NCBI GenBank assembly: GCA_949987705.1 | Contig: OX465286.1 | Span: 12,629,092 to 12,693,091 of the forward strand | Direction: 5' to 3' | DNA: 64,000 nucleotides | Origin: Thereva unica | Taxonomy: Eukaryota > Arthropoda > Insecta > Diptera > Therevidae | Shown here: positions 9,986 through 21,571 of the stretch, piece after piece | How positions within the stretch are numbered: position 1 is the stretch's first letter | How the letters are laid out: every line of letters begins with the position of its first letter | Program-made: the position numbers and the translations under genes | Notes under the pieces: generated by a model | What the model was told of the DNA's origin: nothing | The model's input: only the letters and a program-made list of their open reading frames with translations | Databases searched by the model: none

Positions 9986-10072
9986 CACGGTATACAGAAA
10001 CAAGGCGCCCACTTTTTACGATATTCGAAGCTGTCGTCTCTTTAACATTTCCTTATGTTTCTGTATACCGTG
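9986..10072. mobile_element. 87-bp MITE with CACGGTATACAG termini, 8-bp TSD
   Basis: Ends are CACGGTATACAGAAACAAGG and its inverse CTTATGTTTCTGTATACCGTG. ACTTGCTG flanks both sides (9978-9985, 10073-10080). A longer relative is at 62276-62955. It lies in the MYRF intron between the exons ending at 10224 and 6506. Confidence 0.8.
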
Positions 10073-10223
10073 ACTTGCTGCACCTGTCATTGGCCTGGCG
10101 GCGCAAGAACCAACCCCTTAATTGCTGTTCACATAAAATGTTCAGCCAAACTGCCCCATTTGGCTGGACTAATGTAGGTGTATAGATTATGTGCTAGAGA
10201 ATATCAAAATACTATATACTCAC

Positions 10224-10699
10224 ACAAAATGAATCTCGATTTTGGTTTCCCTCATGAATTTCGATATCGGTATTGAGTATGACATATTCAGATTATGACC
10301 ACGGCAGAAATTCTCGGATCCAAGTGATACATTCAAGCTTTCCGAACGCAGCCACAATGCCATTGGAAAGCAATCAGCTGTTGGCTTATGATCACCATTG
10401 CTGCCACTAACAACTTTACGTTTAGCATCTGTCGGCTTGCGCGGCTTCTTGTCGCCACCGATATCACCGCCAATTGTAGTTTCCGGATCGCGCAGCTCAA
10501 CTGGCTGCTCGTCAATTGGCTTCTGTATGGCCTTCTGTTGTACTTGATTGTTTGCTAATGTCGGATTCGATTGTCCATTCAACGAATGCACCTTATTCGA
10601 GCCGTTTTGATTGAATGTCACCTCAAAGCTGTTGTTGATCGTTGGCTCACTGTCACCAGCGTGGACTGACAGGTTGTTGGTATCCTCACAGCAGGCTGA
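10224..10699 (-). CDS. MYRF: MYRF exon (lumenal region)
   Basis: Minus-strand exon of 476 nt. The acceptor is AATATTACAG, and the exon starts in phase 0 with SACCEDTNNLSVHAG; the donor TTTTGT then GTGAGT leaves two bases, completed by the next exon. It encodes a Ser/Asn-rich stretch (SEPTINNSFEVTFNQNGSNK), a basic middle and a C-terminal conserved-looking block (CRGHNLNMSYSIPISKFM, TKIEIHF). It is predicted to lie on the lumenal side of the membrane segment in the preceding exon. Confidence 0.85.
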
Positions 10700-10756
10700 C
10701 TGTAATATTTATTGTAATAAATTGTTTTTTTTTTTTATTGTGTAAATTTATCTTAC

Positions 10757-11543
10757 TTGACACTCGACAATTTCCCGATTAGAATTCTCACAATGATCTG
10801 GTACACCAACCTTCGGCCATGATATTGTTTTCGATGTTGTCGAAACGCCGCCAATCTCCAGTATAACTTGATCCTCAGAGTCGCTGTTGTTGTTGAGGTC
10901 CTGCAGATCGGTATCTTCAGTATCGGCTCGGCTTTTGTTTGTTATCGGTGGTAGCTCCTTGTTGAACTCAATATGATATGAATCGTTGTGTTGCTTGTGA
11001 TTTTGTAGAATTGATTTGCCCGAATTTTTGCCAACACCACCCGCACCGCTGCCACCAGCGCCGCCGCCGCTGCCACCTGGTTTCTGTGTTTCCCCATCTA
11101 TAGAATTATTATCAACATCCTGTGGCAGCAACAATGTTTCAGACACTTTCTCCGATGATGTTTCACCACTGGGACTGCTTTCGGCACTTGTCGGTGACCA
11201 TTTTAGCCCATGGACATTCAAATTACTCTTGGCCGCTGCCTTACTGTTGGCAATCTTATCTATTACCAATTGCCGGTATGTCAGAACATCCTGCTGATCC
11301 TCAGTTGAACTTGGACTTGTATCTGGGGCTGTTTGAGGCGGACGACTTGTGAATGGATTAACAAGAGAGTTAGTCTGATGTCGCAGATCAATGTGGTAGC
11401 CATTCCGGTTATGGGCATTGCTGTTGATCAATATCGAGTCATGCGATATGTACTGGCTGTAGTCGTAGCGATCGTATCTGGCAAAGAATCGTTCACGCTG
11501 CTTGGAATGCTCAACAAAATATAAAGTTGATATCGCAGCAAGG
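10757..11543 (-). CDS. MYRF: MYRF exon (end of membrane segment and acidic lumenal linker)
   Basis: Minus-strand exon of 787 nt, acceptor CACATTAAAG, donor TGTCAA then GTAAGA. The first base completes the codon split at 11597. The new frame (LAAISTLYFVEHSK) continues the membrane helix. After it come RERFFARYDRYDYSQYISHD, a Ser-rich stretch, a Gly/Ala run (GGSGGGAGGSGAGGVG), an acidic segment (DTDLQDLNNNSDSEDQ) and CENSNREIVECQ. Phase 0 at the end matches the next exon. The linker is poorly conserved in the family. Confidence 0.88.
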
Positions 11544-11596
11544 CTTTAATGTGAAATTGTTATTATCTATTTTAGTTAAACATAAAAGAAACTTAC

Positions 11597-11853
11597 CAAA
11601 TCGCCATTATTATAACCAACACAATTATAATCATTTGTATCGTTTTATTTGAACAAATCTCCTCGCTTTCATCATCGAAGCCGTCTATCAAATGTTTGCA
11701 TTTCTTTGCCGAGCAATTATGGTTCTTGTCCAGCTGCTGTATGCGCATCAATCGCGAATTGATCTTCTCTAATTGCTCTATTCTTGTCTCTAGAGATCCG
11801 GTCACTTTGCATAGTTCCTTAACAGCTCCGATATTTTCCATTAAGATGCGATC
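11597..11853 (-). CDS. MYRF: MYRF exon (coiled coil and start of membrane segment)
   Basis: Minus-strand exon of 257 nt, acceptor TTTTCCATAG, donor GATTTG then GTAAGT. It starts in phase 0 directly after the exon ending LLVNK. It encodes DRILMENIGAVKELCKVTGS and LETRIEQLEKINSRLM, the strongly conserved MYRF C1 block and heptad region C-terminal to the self-cleaving domain. Next is a Cys-containing acidic linker and the hydrophobic run TIQMIIIVLVIIMAI. This is the single membrane anchor that holds the uncleaved trimer at the ER. Confidence 0.92.
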
Positions 11854-12723
11854 CTATGGAAAAGTTTGTTAAAATATCGGCGATCTTGCATTTAAAATGT
11901 ATAAGAGTTAAAAATCCCCAGATACCGATTTTCCATATTGGTGCAGCAATTCGTTATTTGCCACCTCAAAAAACCCAAGATACCGATTTTCATTGGAATC
12001 GGAACACAATTGGCAGATTCGTCGGCCATATTGGCGCGGCCATTTTCAATTTATATAAGTTTTGACCACAAATTCGTTATTAGCGACCTTAAATCCCCCT
12101 CAAGGTTTCTGTCTAGGTTCCCTCCTGTGGATCATCATGAATGATGAATTACTGGCGCAGGAGAAGCGGTGGGTATTGGGTTCGCCTATGGCATCTGGGT
12201 CGCTATACTAGAAAAACAACTAGACGAAATCGAGATATTCGCGAAAAAGCTATATTAGAGATAAAAACGTTGCTAGAGAATGCTAGTCTAATGCTAGCTG
12301 AACACAAAACGAAACTAGTGCTAATCAGCCAGGAGGAAAGTAGAGGGCTAGTGGTGAAAGTAGGTGAGCGGGTCATCCGTTAAGACCTCCTCTTAGGTAT
12401 CTGTGAGGTGTTATTGACCCCCGTTGATATTCTGGTGGCAGAAAGTGGCTACGGCCCGGAATATGCATGGGGGCCTAAGGCAGTACGACGGCTCGTGCCC
12501 AGTCAATATCGGTATCACAGAGGAGGTAGGACGAGTCTACTACGGGTCGGTGGACCCATAGACTCATATCGAAGATATGGAGAAATTAATTAAGACTACC
12601 TCATGCAAAACGTGCAACATGTCCAATGCCCGAGGTTTGCGAGCCACAGAACTGTCCTGGAAACAGGCGCCGTGGTGCAGCTAACAGCTGCTGGACAAGA
12701 CGAAGTGTCGAGGGCTGTGTGGA
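11854..12723. other. MYRF intron; degenerate LINE RT fragment at about 12130-12400
   Basis: From 12130 to 12400 the plus strand encodes LLENASLMLAEHKTKLVLIS and VVKVGERVI, resembling the post-palm block of R1/LOA-type RTs (AxHKTKxVLIS then a short strand). Stops and frameshifts are present. From 12400 to 12723 the sequence is GC-rich and unassigned. 11860-12110 is AT-rich and contains GGCCATATTGG-type motifs seen in other intergenic parts of the window. Confidence 0.45.
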
Positions 12724-13600
12724 CAGGACCGTCGTTTGGATTTTTTGCGCCCGGTGCAGTGTGCCATATTGCGCCCCGATCAGCAAGTCATATTTTGATC
12801 GCAGTGAAGTACAATGGAAAAGCACAAACATTCTGTGCAGTTCCTTTAATATATGAAAATGAAGACAAGTGAATATTTTTTAATTTTTTTTTCTAAAATT
12901 GCGCCCGTCCAACTGCGCCCAGTGCAAATGCACCAGTTGCACCTATGAAAGCGCCACTCCTGCGTTTGTGCAATAAGGATTTGTTTCGCGATCTTGCTTT
13001 TGTGCTTAGTTGGCTTGCTCTTTAACTTCACAAAACTCTCCCGGTAATGTTGTTTAATGCTTCAGGATGTTTTTCGGTGTAAGCTGCACTTCCCTACCCT
13101 AACTACTATCATCATAATCCTGGGCTCCGAAAATCTATACACTTGAATCTCGATAAAAGAGGACTCTATGTCGTTCTCCAAGCCTTCATATTATTATTAG
13201 ATAATAGGTGGTCACTGCTTCGCATGTATTAGTTTCTGCTGTAGAATCTTGCATAGAACAAAATGGTCCACCTTAACAGCCTTTCTGGACATAGAAAGCG
13301 CTTTCACCAACTTCAGAACAGAGACGATCCAGCTGTTTCTCGCCAAATTAGAGATCTATAATAGTACGACTAGTACGAATTACAAATCAAGAACTATGGC
13401 ACAGTGCCGACCATTAAAGAATAAACGACGAAATCAGACGAATGAAATTGAATTGGATTGGCCACACTATGCGGAAGATGATCTGTGCAGTTCCTTTAAT
13501 ATATTACAATGAAGGCACCAGAACACTTTTTCCAAGTGTTATTTTTTTTTTAAATCTTGCTTTCTGGAATTGCGCCCGGTGCAAGTGATCTTTCGTGTGA
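12724..13600 (+). mobile_element. Composite non-autonomous hAT-like element carrying LINE RT pieces (copy 1)
   Basis: The left end CAGGACCGTCGTTTGGATTT matches the inverted right end of the hAT-like element at 60465. 12905-12962 is an opposite-facing terminus ending GCGCCACTCCTG. Inside, 13278-13345 encodes AFLDIESAFTNFRTE (RT motif A of the H/J-type LINEs) and 13400-13470 encodes DEIRRMKLNWIGHTMRK (C-terminus of the 30411-32351 LINE type). A decayed terminus lies near 13560-13600. The same assembly, inverted, is at 53981-54842. The right boundary is approximate. Confidence 0.6.
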
Positions 13601-15077
13601 GGAGCATGGCCATTCACCAGAAGCTAACCAATACGAAGCTCAAAAAACCAGAAAAAGGTAAAGAAACCCCAGCACAGATAGCAATTAAAATCGGATTCAG
13701 CCTCGTGACGCAACGACATAAACCTTTCAAGCTGGTAGTATGAAAGTTCAGCAGAAAGGTGGTTCTTTTCCTAGCCTGGACTAGAGACACGCAGAACAGA
13801 ACCTGAACCCAGGTTGAACCTGGGTTAAACCTAGTCTTGAACGGGGTAATTGACCATAGTGACGAGCAAAAATGGTCTTGGTCTCGCAGTCTTGGCTTGG
13901 TTTTGCACATTTAGCAAGACTTAGTTATGCTTGCAAGACCCAGACTAAGACTAACTGTGTAAGATCAAGAACCAAGAATATATCAGTCTTATCTTGTTCG
14001 TACGTTTGCTCAACAGTAGTTGATCAAGTCAGGCCGAAGTAATCCCTTTACGACTTGTATCGGTCTGGTCGTCAAACGTCATGCAGTTTAGTCAGTAAGA
14101 AGCTGACGCTATCGGTTGAGTGCGGTGTATCGTGACAGTGCGTCCTGGGCCTTACACTCTGCTGCTAGATGGATATAAGATTCTCTAGGTGAAGCGGAAG
14201 GAGATTCGGCAGGACTTCCATACCATAGCCGCACTGGGACTGGTTCGTTTAGCTCCCTTGACACAGGGACAGGCCAGCCTTTCAACCTGGGGATCACAGA
14301 ACTCTTTTGTTTGACCTTGACCTACCTTGAACTCATTCTGGAATTTCTAAGATCACTTTCATGCCATGTCATGAAAGTGAAGTTCTAGATCACTCTCAGA
14401 ACTACTTTGAGTAGTTTAAGGAACTGCATGAACTTTTTGCTCGTCCTTAATACTGTAATGATTAATGCGCCATCTCTTAGAGTTTGGGCGAACTGTAATT
14501 TGTAATGATTTATGCAGTAAGTTTGCAGCGCGTCCTCTAATAATCAGAGATTGAACCAACTGTAATTGAAGACTTTAAGTTTCTTGAAGTTTGTAGATAG
14601 TGCGAAACAAAGTCCTGAACGTGGGTGAAATAGAGAGCTCTCCAGATTGAGGTGGAAAGATCTAGAAATTGGATAAGGGACGAGCTTAGATATATTAAAA
14701 ATACAGGCGCGACGATATTAAGAGTCAGTTTTGATTAGAAAAGCGTTAGGAGTGTTTTAGGCAAGAAAAGTATTCCCAGCGATCAAAAAGGTGACAAAGA
14801 AGTTTTGTGTGAAATGAATACATTTACAATTTCATATTTGGGTGGCCATTTTGAATTTCGGTCATTTTTCGGCGGCCATGTTGAATTTCTAAAATCGGGC
14901 TTGGAGGTGTTTCATGGAAGATACCCCCTTAGACCTTCATTTCGAAGCTTTGCAATGACTGGTGCGCCCGCTGTGGCGCACACATACGTACATACATACA
15001 TCCATACATTCATACACATACATACAAACATACAGAAACTTTCTTTTATTAATTTAAAGATATAATAACTTTGATAC
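13601..15077. other. MYRF intron; no gene, simple repeats
   Basis: The 13850-14020 part is rich in AAGAC/TCTTG words also seen at 39419-39797. An (ACAT)n-type microsatellite lies at about 14980-15035. Short open frames (13614-13910, 14109-14297) have no recognisable content. 14820-14900 carries GGCCATTTTGAATTTC-type motifs repeated elsewhere in the window. Confidence 0.4.
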
Positions 15078-15729
15078 CTTGTTTACAAGTAGAAAATTCT
15101 CAATAACTTGTCCGCTTGGTAGAACAATGCTGCCAGCCTCCTGAACAGCATCCGGCAGAACTTCTCTTACTTCCTGCGCAATAACGCCGGTATCAATGAT
15201 CTCTTGGCCGTCATTCTTAGTTTTCAAGCCACTATGTATAGCAAACTCTGGCTCATATCGATACTTAACCACCCTGATCTTCTGTAGATTCTTCAGCTGC
15301 TCGGATGTGTCCAATTCGCCAATTTCCTGCTTGGCCCGGCTATCACTTGGCTGTACAATATGGCCAGACACCTTAATATTTCCATGCACTACCAGACTAT
15401 CATCTGGCCGATCTGTATTGATTCCAACACGGCCAGCGTGATAGATTGAGTCCTGTGTAACACCGCGCTGCCAGCATAGCTCGACATCGCTCTCAAACTG
15501 TCCTGGATTTGATGCTCTCACTATAATCCTCTCGCTGCCCTGACTTACAATCGGAAAGTGACCGGAATGCGTGTGCGCATGGAGGCCAACAACCAGCTGA
15601 AAGTATCTCTGCTCTGGATTTGGGCGTCCCTTCTTGCGCATATTGTTGCTGGTAGTTTCGGAGAAGTGCAGTCGGCCAACGGTCACCTTGCTGACGAGGC
15701 GATTCTGCAGGTCGATTCTGGAAAGACAT
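15078..15729 (-). CDS. MYRF: MYRF exon (end of DNA-binding domain and self-cleaving chaperone domain)
   Basis: Minus-strand exon of 652 nt, acceptor AGGAAATAG, donor AACAAG then GTATCA. It encodes the end of the Ndt80-like DNA-binding domain ([20 protein letters not shown], then [30 protein letters not shown]). The intramolecular chaperone/peptidase S74 domain follows ([18 protein letters not shown]). The catalytic pair is visible in [15 protein letters not shown]: Ser, then Lys five residues later, as in the family. [20 protein letters not shown] and [10 protein letters not shown] follow. In the family, trimerisation triggers self-cleavage here, and the N-terminal fragment moves to the nucleus. 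Confidence 0.95.
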
Positions 15730-15778
15730 CTATTTCCTAACTAAAAACCTTTAATGCAAAAATTATTATACAACTTAC

Positions 15779-16584
15779 GGAACTGGATGGAATGGCTTCT
15801 TTGATCGGTCCGACTGGCTCTGCTCGACTCGGATCGTTTGGTTCGGCGCCTCCAGCTTAACGCCGTAGAAGTGCAGATGGAACGACTTGATCTTCTCTAG
15901 TCCAGACGATGTCCGAACAAATATTGCGGCGCCCTGCAGCTGGGCATGGCATGTTATTTGAAAGTGATTCTTCTTCTGACAGACAAACGCGTCGTCCGAA
16001 TTGGAGAAGTTGAATCCCTTATCAGCGTCGACCCGATAGTGCGGCACTGGCAGCTCCTGCAGACTCTGATCGCACAGTACATGCCAATTCTGCTGTTGGA
16101 ACGGACTAAATCGAATGCACTGCAATGGACACGGGTCTGTTGAGTCGGCGTTCTGGACGCTGCCGTCTAGGCTTGTTTCTGGGATTGATAGTGTGGAGTT
16201 CATTGTTGAAATGTTTGTACTAACTGGCGAGCCCGGATCCAAGTGCTGCTGGCAAATTGGGCTGAGTGACGAGGAACCTTTTGGGAGAAAGTCCATTGGT
16301 AAAGTAGTGCTAATTGCTGATTTTATAGGTAGTGAACCTGGCTCAGGTTTCACAATTGGTGGTCCATTATCTGGCTGTGATAGCTTCCGCTTTCGGCATA
16401 TTGGCGTAGATAGGTTCGTTCGTGTGGGTATCGTTATTGGTGGTGTTGTGGTGGGATGTGTTGCATTGTAAACCTCTGGCATAAGACGGGACAAGTCTTC
16501 GGTGTTTATTTGTGCCGGCCCCAGTGTTAGCAGATTCTGTTGAGTATGATAGGTTCGTTCTAGTTCGAGCATTGCCGCTGGAAC
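15779..16584 (-). CDS. MYRF: MYRF exon (start of Ndt80-like DNA-binding domain)
   Basis: Minus-strand exon of 806 nt, acceptor TTAATTTCAG, donor CCAGTTCC then GTAAGT. It begins VPAAMLELERTYHTQQ, continues through a Pro/Ser/Thr-rich region with a basic CRKRKLSQPDNGPP patch, then enters the DNA-binding domain: NWHVLCDQSLQELPVPHYRV, DKGFNFSNSDDAFVCQKKNH, FQITCHAQLQGA, KIKSFHLHFYGVKLEAPNQ and DRSKKPFHPVP. These match the MYRF/Ndt80 fold of DNA-binding transcription factors. The last codon is split with the exon at 15729. Confidence 0.95.
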
Positions 16585-16647
16585 CTGAAATTAAAAAAAT
16601 ATTGTCAAATAAAATCGAGGTCCTAAGTACAAAAATGCATCACTCAC

Positions 16648-17444
16648 CGTCGACTGAGTAAGAATAAGCTGCGGATCTGTTGGGTGCGAGTCAAGGAGCA
16701 TGTCCTCGTGCTTACGTATCGAAATAGTACCATTTTGATTGCTTTGTTCAGTTGCTTGTTCAGTTCGTATATATAAAGCACCCGGATGATGGGTATGCGG
16801 CGGCGGTGGCTGCGAGTGGTGATGACTAGCCAATAGATGATGATTGTGATGTGTGTGATGGTGCAGCTCTGCAACACCATTTAGCTCAATCGATGCTTGA
16901 GAGATATCTGTCAATGTTGTAATATCACTAGTTAAATCTGGCTGCTGTGGGGTCCCTGGTGTTGGTATAGCAGTAGCATGACCCGTTTGGACTGCGGTAA
17001 TACTGTGACTTAATGTAATCGACTGTGGACCCCCAGTTCTGTTGACAACATTTGCTGGATTGTTGACTTTGACGCCACCACCACCGCCGCCGCCTGGAAC
17101 ACCACCACCACCGCCGCCACCGCCACCTGTTGGCGTTGGCATGCTAGCTGCAGTTGCAGTTAATGTTAGTCCCTGCAGGTCAGCTGGGCTATATGGTGGC
17201 TCAGAGCCGGAATCCGGCGGACTTTCGGGTAAATGTGATTGGGATTGTGCTGTTGCATTGTTGCCGCCAACGACTGTAACGACTGCTGGTGTATTTGGTG
17301 ATACTGATGATGTGGCCTGTTCAGTTCCATTTGTGGGTACTGTTGTTGGTCCAGCTCCTGGTGGCGGTGGGACATGTATGAATGCCTCCAATGGTCCAAA
17401 ATCAAGTGCTTCATTATCAATTCCACCAATAAAATCCGATCGTC
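16648..17444 (-). CDS. MYRF: MYRF exon (N-terminal low-complexity region)
   Basis: Minus-strand exon of 797 nt, acceptor CAATTGCAG, donor TCGACG then GTGAGT. It starts with two bases of a split codon, so an upstream coding exon exists beyond what I could find. It encodes RSDFIGGIDNEALDFGPLEA, a short conserved-looking N-terminal motif, then Pro/Thr-rich, Gly-run (PTGGGGGGGGGVPGGGGGGG) and His-rich (HHHTHHNHHLLASHHHSQ) stretches. This would be the disordered activation region of the transcription factor. The Gly and Pro runs make convincing but false antisense ORFs. Confidence 0.9.
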
Positions 17445-17662
17445 CTGCAATTGTTTAAATATATTCACATTAGTAACAATATAAATGCCTAAAAATACAA
17501 CAAAAATATGTTTGTACAAAAATAGAGAACGCATTTATTGGGGCTGTTACGGTTCATTCTGAAATTCCAATTTTCAATGACGCCTTCGAGCATTTCCAGT
17601 AGTTCAATGACTAGACTTTCGACTGAAATTCAAAAGAGGCGTAATATACTTGATCTAGGCCA

Positions 17663-17726
17663 GTGGTCTCCAAAGCTTTTTGACCGCGTACCCTTATGAC
17701 GACAATAATCATATGTTGTACCCCCA
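17663..17726 (+). mobile_element. Solo terminus of a hAT-like element
   Basis: CAGTGGTCTCCAAAGCTTTT is a typical hAT-type terminal sequence. About 60 bp remain before LINE sequence starts. The opposite end was not found nearby, so this is a fragment. Confidence 0.5.
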
Positions 17727-17797
17727 AACTGTCGTACCCGGATGACATTGCTATCATCTTAAAATGGAAATTTCGTCAAGTCCTCTGTAATCTCATG

Positions 17798-19655
<1,858 letters not shown>

Positions 19656-21217
19656 GAGGCGGCGTTACTAACCCTTTCGAACTGGGCTGCCACCCGCGGA
19701 CTCAGCGTTAACCCAGAAAAAAGACAGAATTTGTCCTCTTTACGAGGAGGTATAAAACTCCACTCCTAACTCCTCCCCGGTCTAACAATGTTAGGCTCAA
19801 ATATTTGGAAGTAATCCTGGACAAGAACCTCCTCTGGATTGACAACACAGAAGAACGCATTAAGAAATCAAACATAGCGCTTTTCACTTGCAAAAATACA
19901 TTGGGGAAAAAATGCGGGTTCTCCCCTAACATATAGTACGTATACATGATGAGTTTAACTTGGGTTAAACCCGAGTCCAGCTACATATAGATGCGAGTTC
20001 AGTAGTTGAATTGACAGTAGCAACTCTGTTTTGATTGTAACGTGTAGTGTTTTTTTTTATTTTAAACTCAACTCAACTATTTATGGCCAACCTTGAGAAG
20101 GTCACCATGCTAAACAAACTACAGAAATTGTAAAGATGTGCGGAGTTATGCATAACGTTATGCTAGTTATGCTCCACACCTACAGATTCCCTAAACGTTA
20201 TTTTATACCCCCCTCCTTTGAACCTTGTGCTGGGACTTTGTCAACATTCCCTCAGAAACCGATTTTCGCATATGCTAGGTCACGTTCACAAAGAACTACG
20301 AGGTCCACATCCCTCCACGTCGTAAATGGAGTAATAAACCACATATAGTATTCAGGATGCCACAAACTTCTTCACTGATAGCTCTAAGCTCGAGGGTCGG
20401 GTGGGAGGAGGAGAATTTTCCCTAGAGTTTGGGATTGAAGTCTCCTTCCGACTACTCGATCACTGCAGTGTATACAATGCAGAGGTTCTTGCCATACAAG
20501 AGGCTGTTCGGCAAATCAACCAGCAAGGCTGGACTGTCTACATCTTCTCAGATAGTCAGGCGGCTCTGAAAGCTCTGCGCTCTTGCACAAACAGCTCTAG
20601 AATTATCTCTGAATGTCGCAGATCTCTTAATGAGATGGCTCAACAGTTCAAGAACCTCATCATATAGGTGCCCGGTCACCGAAATATAGAAGGAAATTGT
20701 AAAGCTGACGAGCTAGCTAGGAAAGGCACGATCGCCACTCTCCTTCCAGGAAAGGAAAGAGTTGGTATGCCTTGAGCCACTTTCAAACTCCGATGCAAGC
20801 AGCATACAATACAACAAGCGCGAAAGCATTGGAGGGATCTTCATAAATGCACCTAGATCGACAATTTGATCGACTTGATTCAACACTTCGTCTCAACGAC
20901 AGATAATAATACTGCTGTGTGTTATGTTTGCGAGGATACGTCGGTTTGGGACTTAATGACACTGTATATTTTGAGATCGTCCGCGCTTAAGAGATGCGGG
21001 ATATTCTCTAATTTCTTGGACAGGTCAGAGATGAATATATTAAACAGAAGAGGGCCAAAATGACTGCCCTGAGGAACACCGGAAGTTACTTCCATTTCAT
21101 TTGAAAGGAATCCTTGAAATCTGATAACCTGTGTTCTTCCGTTGAGATAGGATCTTAACCATTCAAGAGCAGAACCGGTTATTCCAAATCTTAAGAGTTT
21201 AACAAGTAAAATATGAT
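19656..21217. repeat. Exact 1,562-bp repeat unit, copy 2
   Basis: Second copy of 17798-19359. Unlike copy 1 it runs on into the continuation of the minus-strand LINE (GGTCTACCTTATCC), so this is the end with the ancestral right flank. Copy 1 has the ancestral left flank. Confidence 0.9.
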
Positions 21218-21571
21218 GGTCTACCTTATCCAAAGGCCTTGCTGAAGTCAGTATAAATAGCATCGATTTGATGGCCCTTCTCCATAATATAGAGGAGTTC
21301 GGAGATTAAGCCCATGAGGTTTGAAGTGGTCGAATGCCCTTTTCTGAAGCCGTGTTGTTATTGTTCATTTAAGTGTGGGTCGATTAAAGGGGAAATCTTG
21401 TCGTGGATGTGTTTTTCAAATAGCTTGGGGATTGTTGATAAAATAGCAAATTATGGATTGGTATGAGGTAGGATTTCCTCCACAACGCAAGAAACTTTCC
21501 TAACGATAATGATCTGTTAAAGATGAGATACAGAGGGAATGAGATTTGATTTGAGCATCGTTGCAAAAAAC

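Noticed and set aside
11016..11297. A second proline-rich ORF on the plus strand
   Set aside because: Antisense of the Gly/Ala run in the MYRF exon 10757-11543.
13249..13512. An 87-codon gene with an RT-like motif
   Set aside because: It is a captured RT fragment inside a composite non-autonomous transposon, in two frames and without an RT domain.
17042..17458. A proline-rich 138-codon ORF on the plus strand
   Set aside because: It is the antisense of the Gly-rich run in a MYRF exon; the minus-strand reading has matching splice sites and family motifs.
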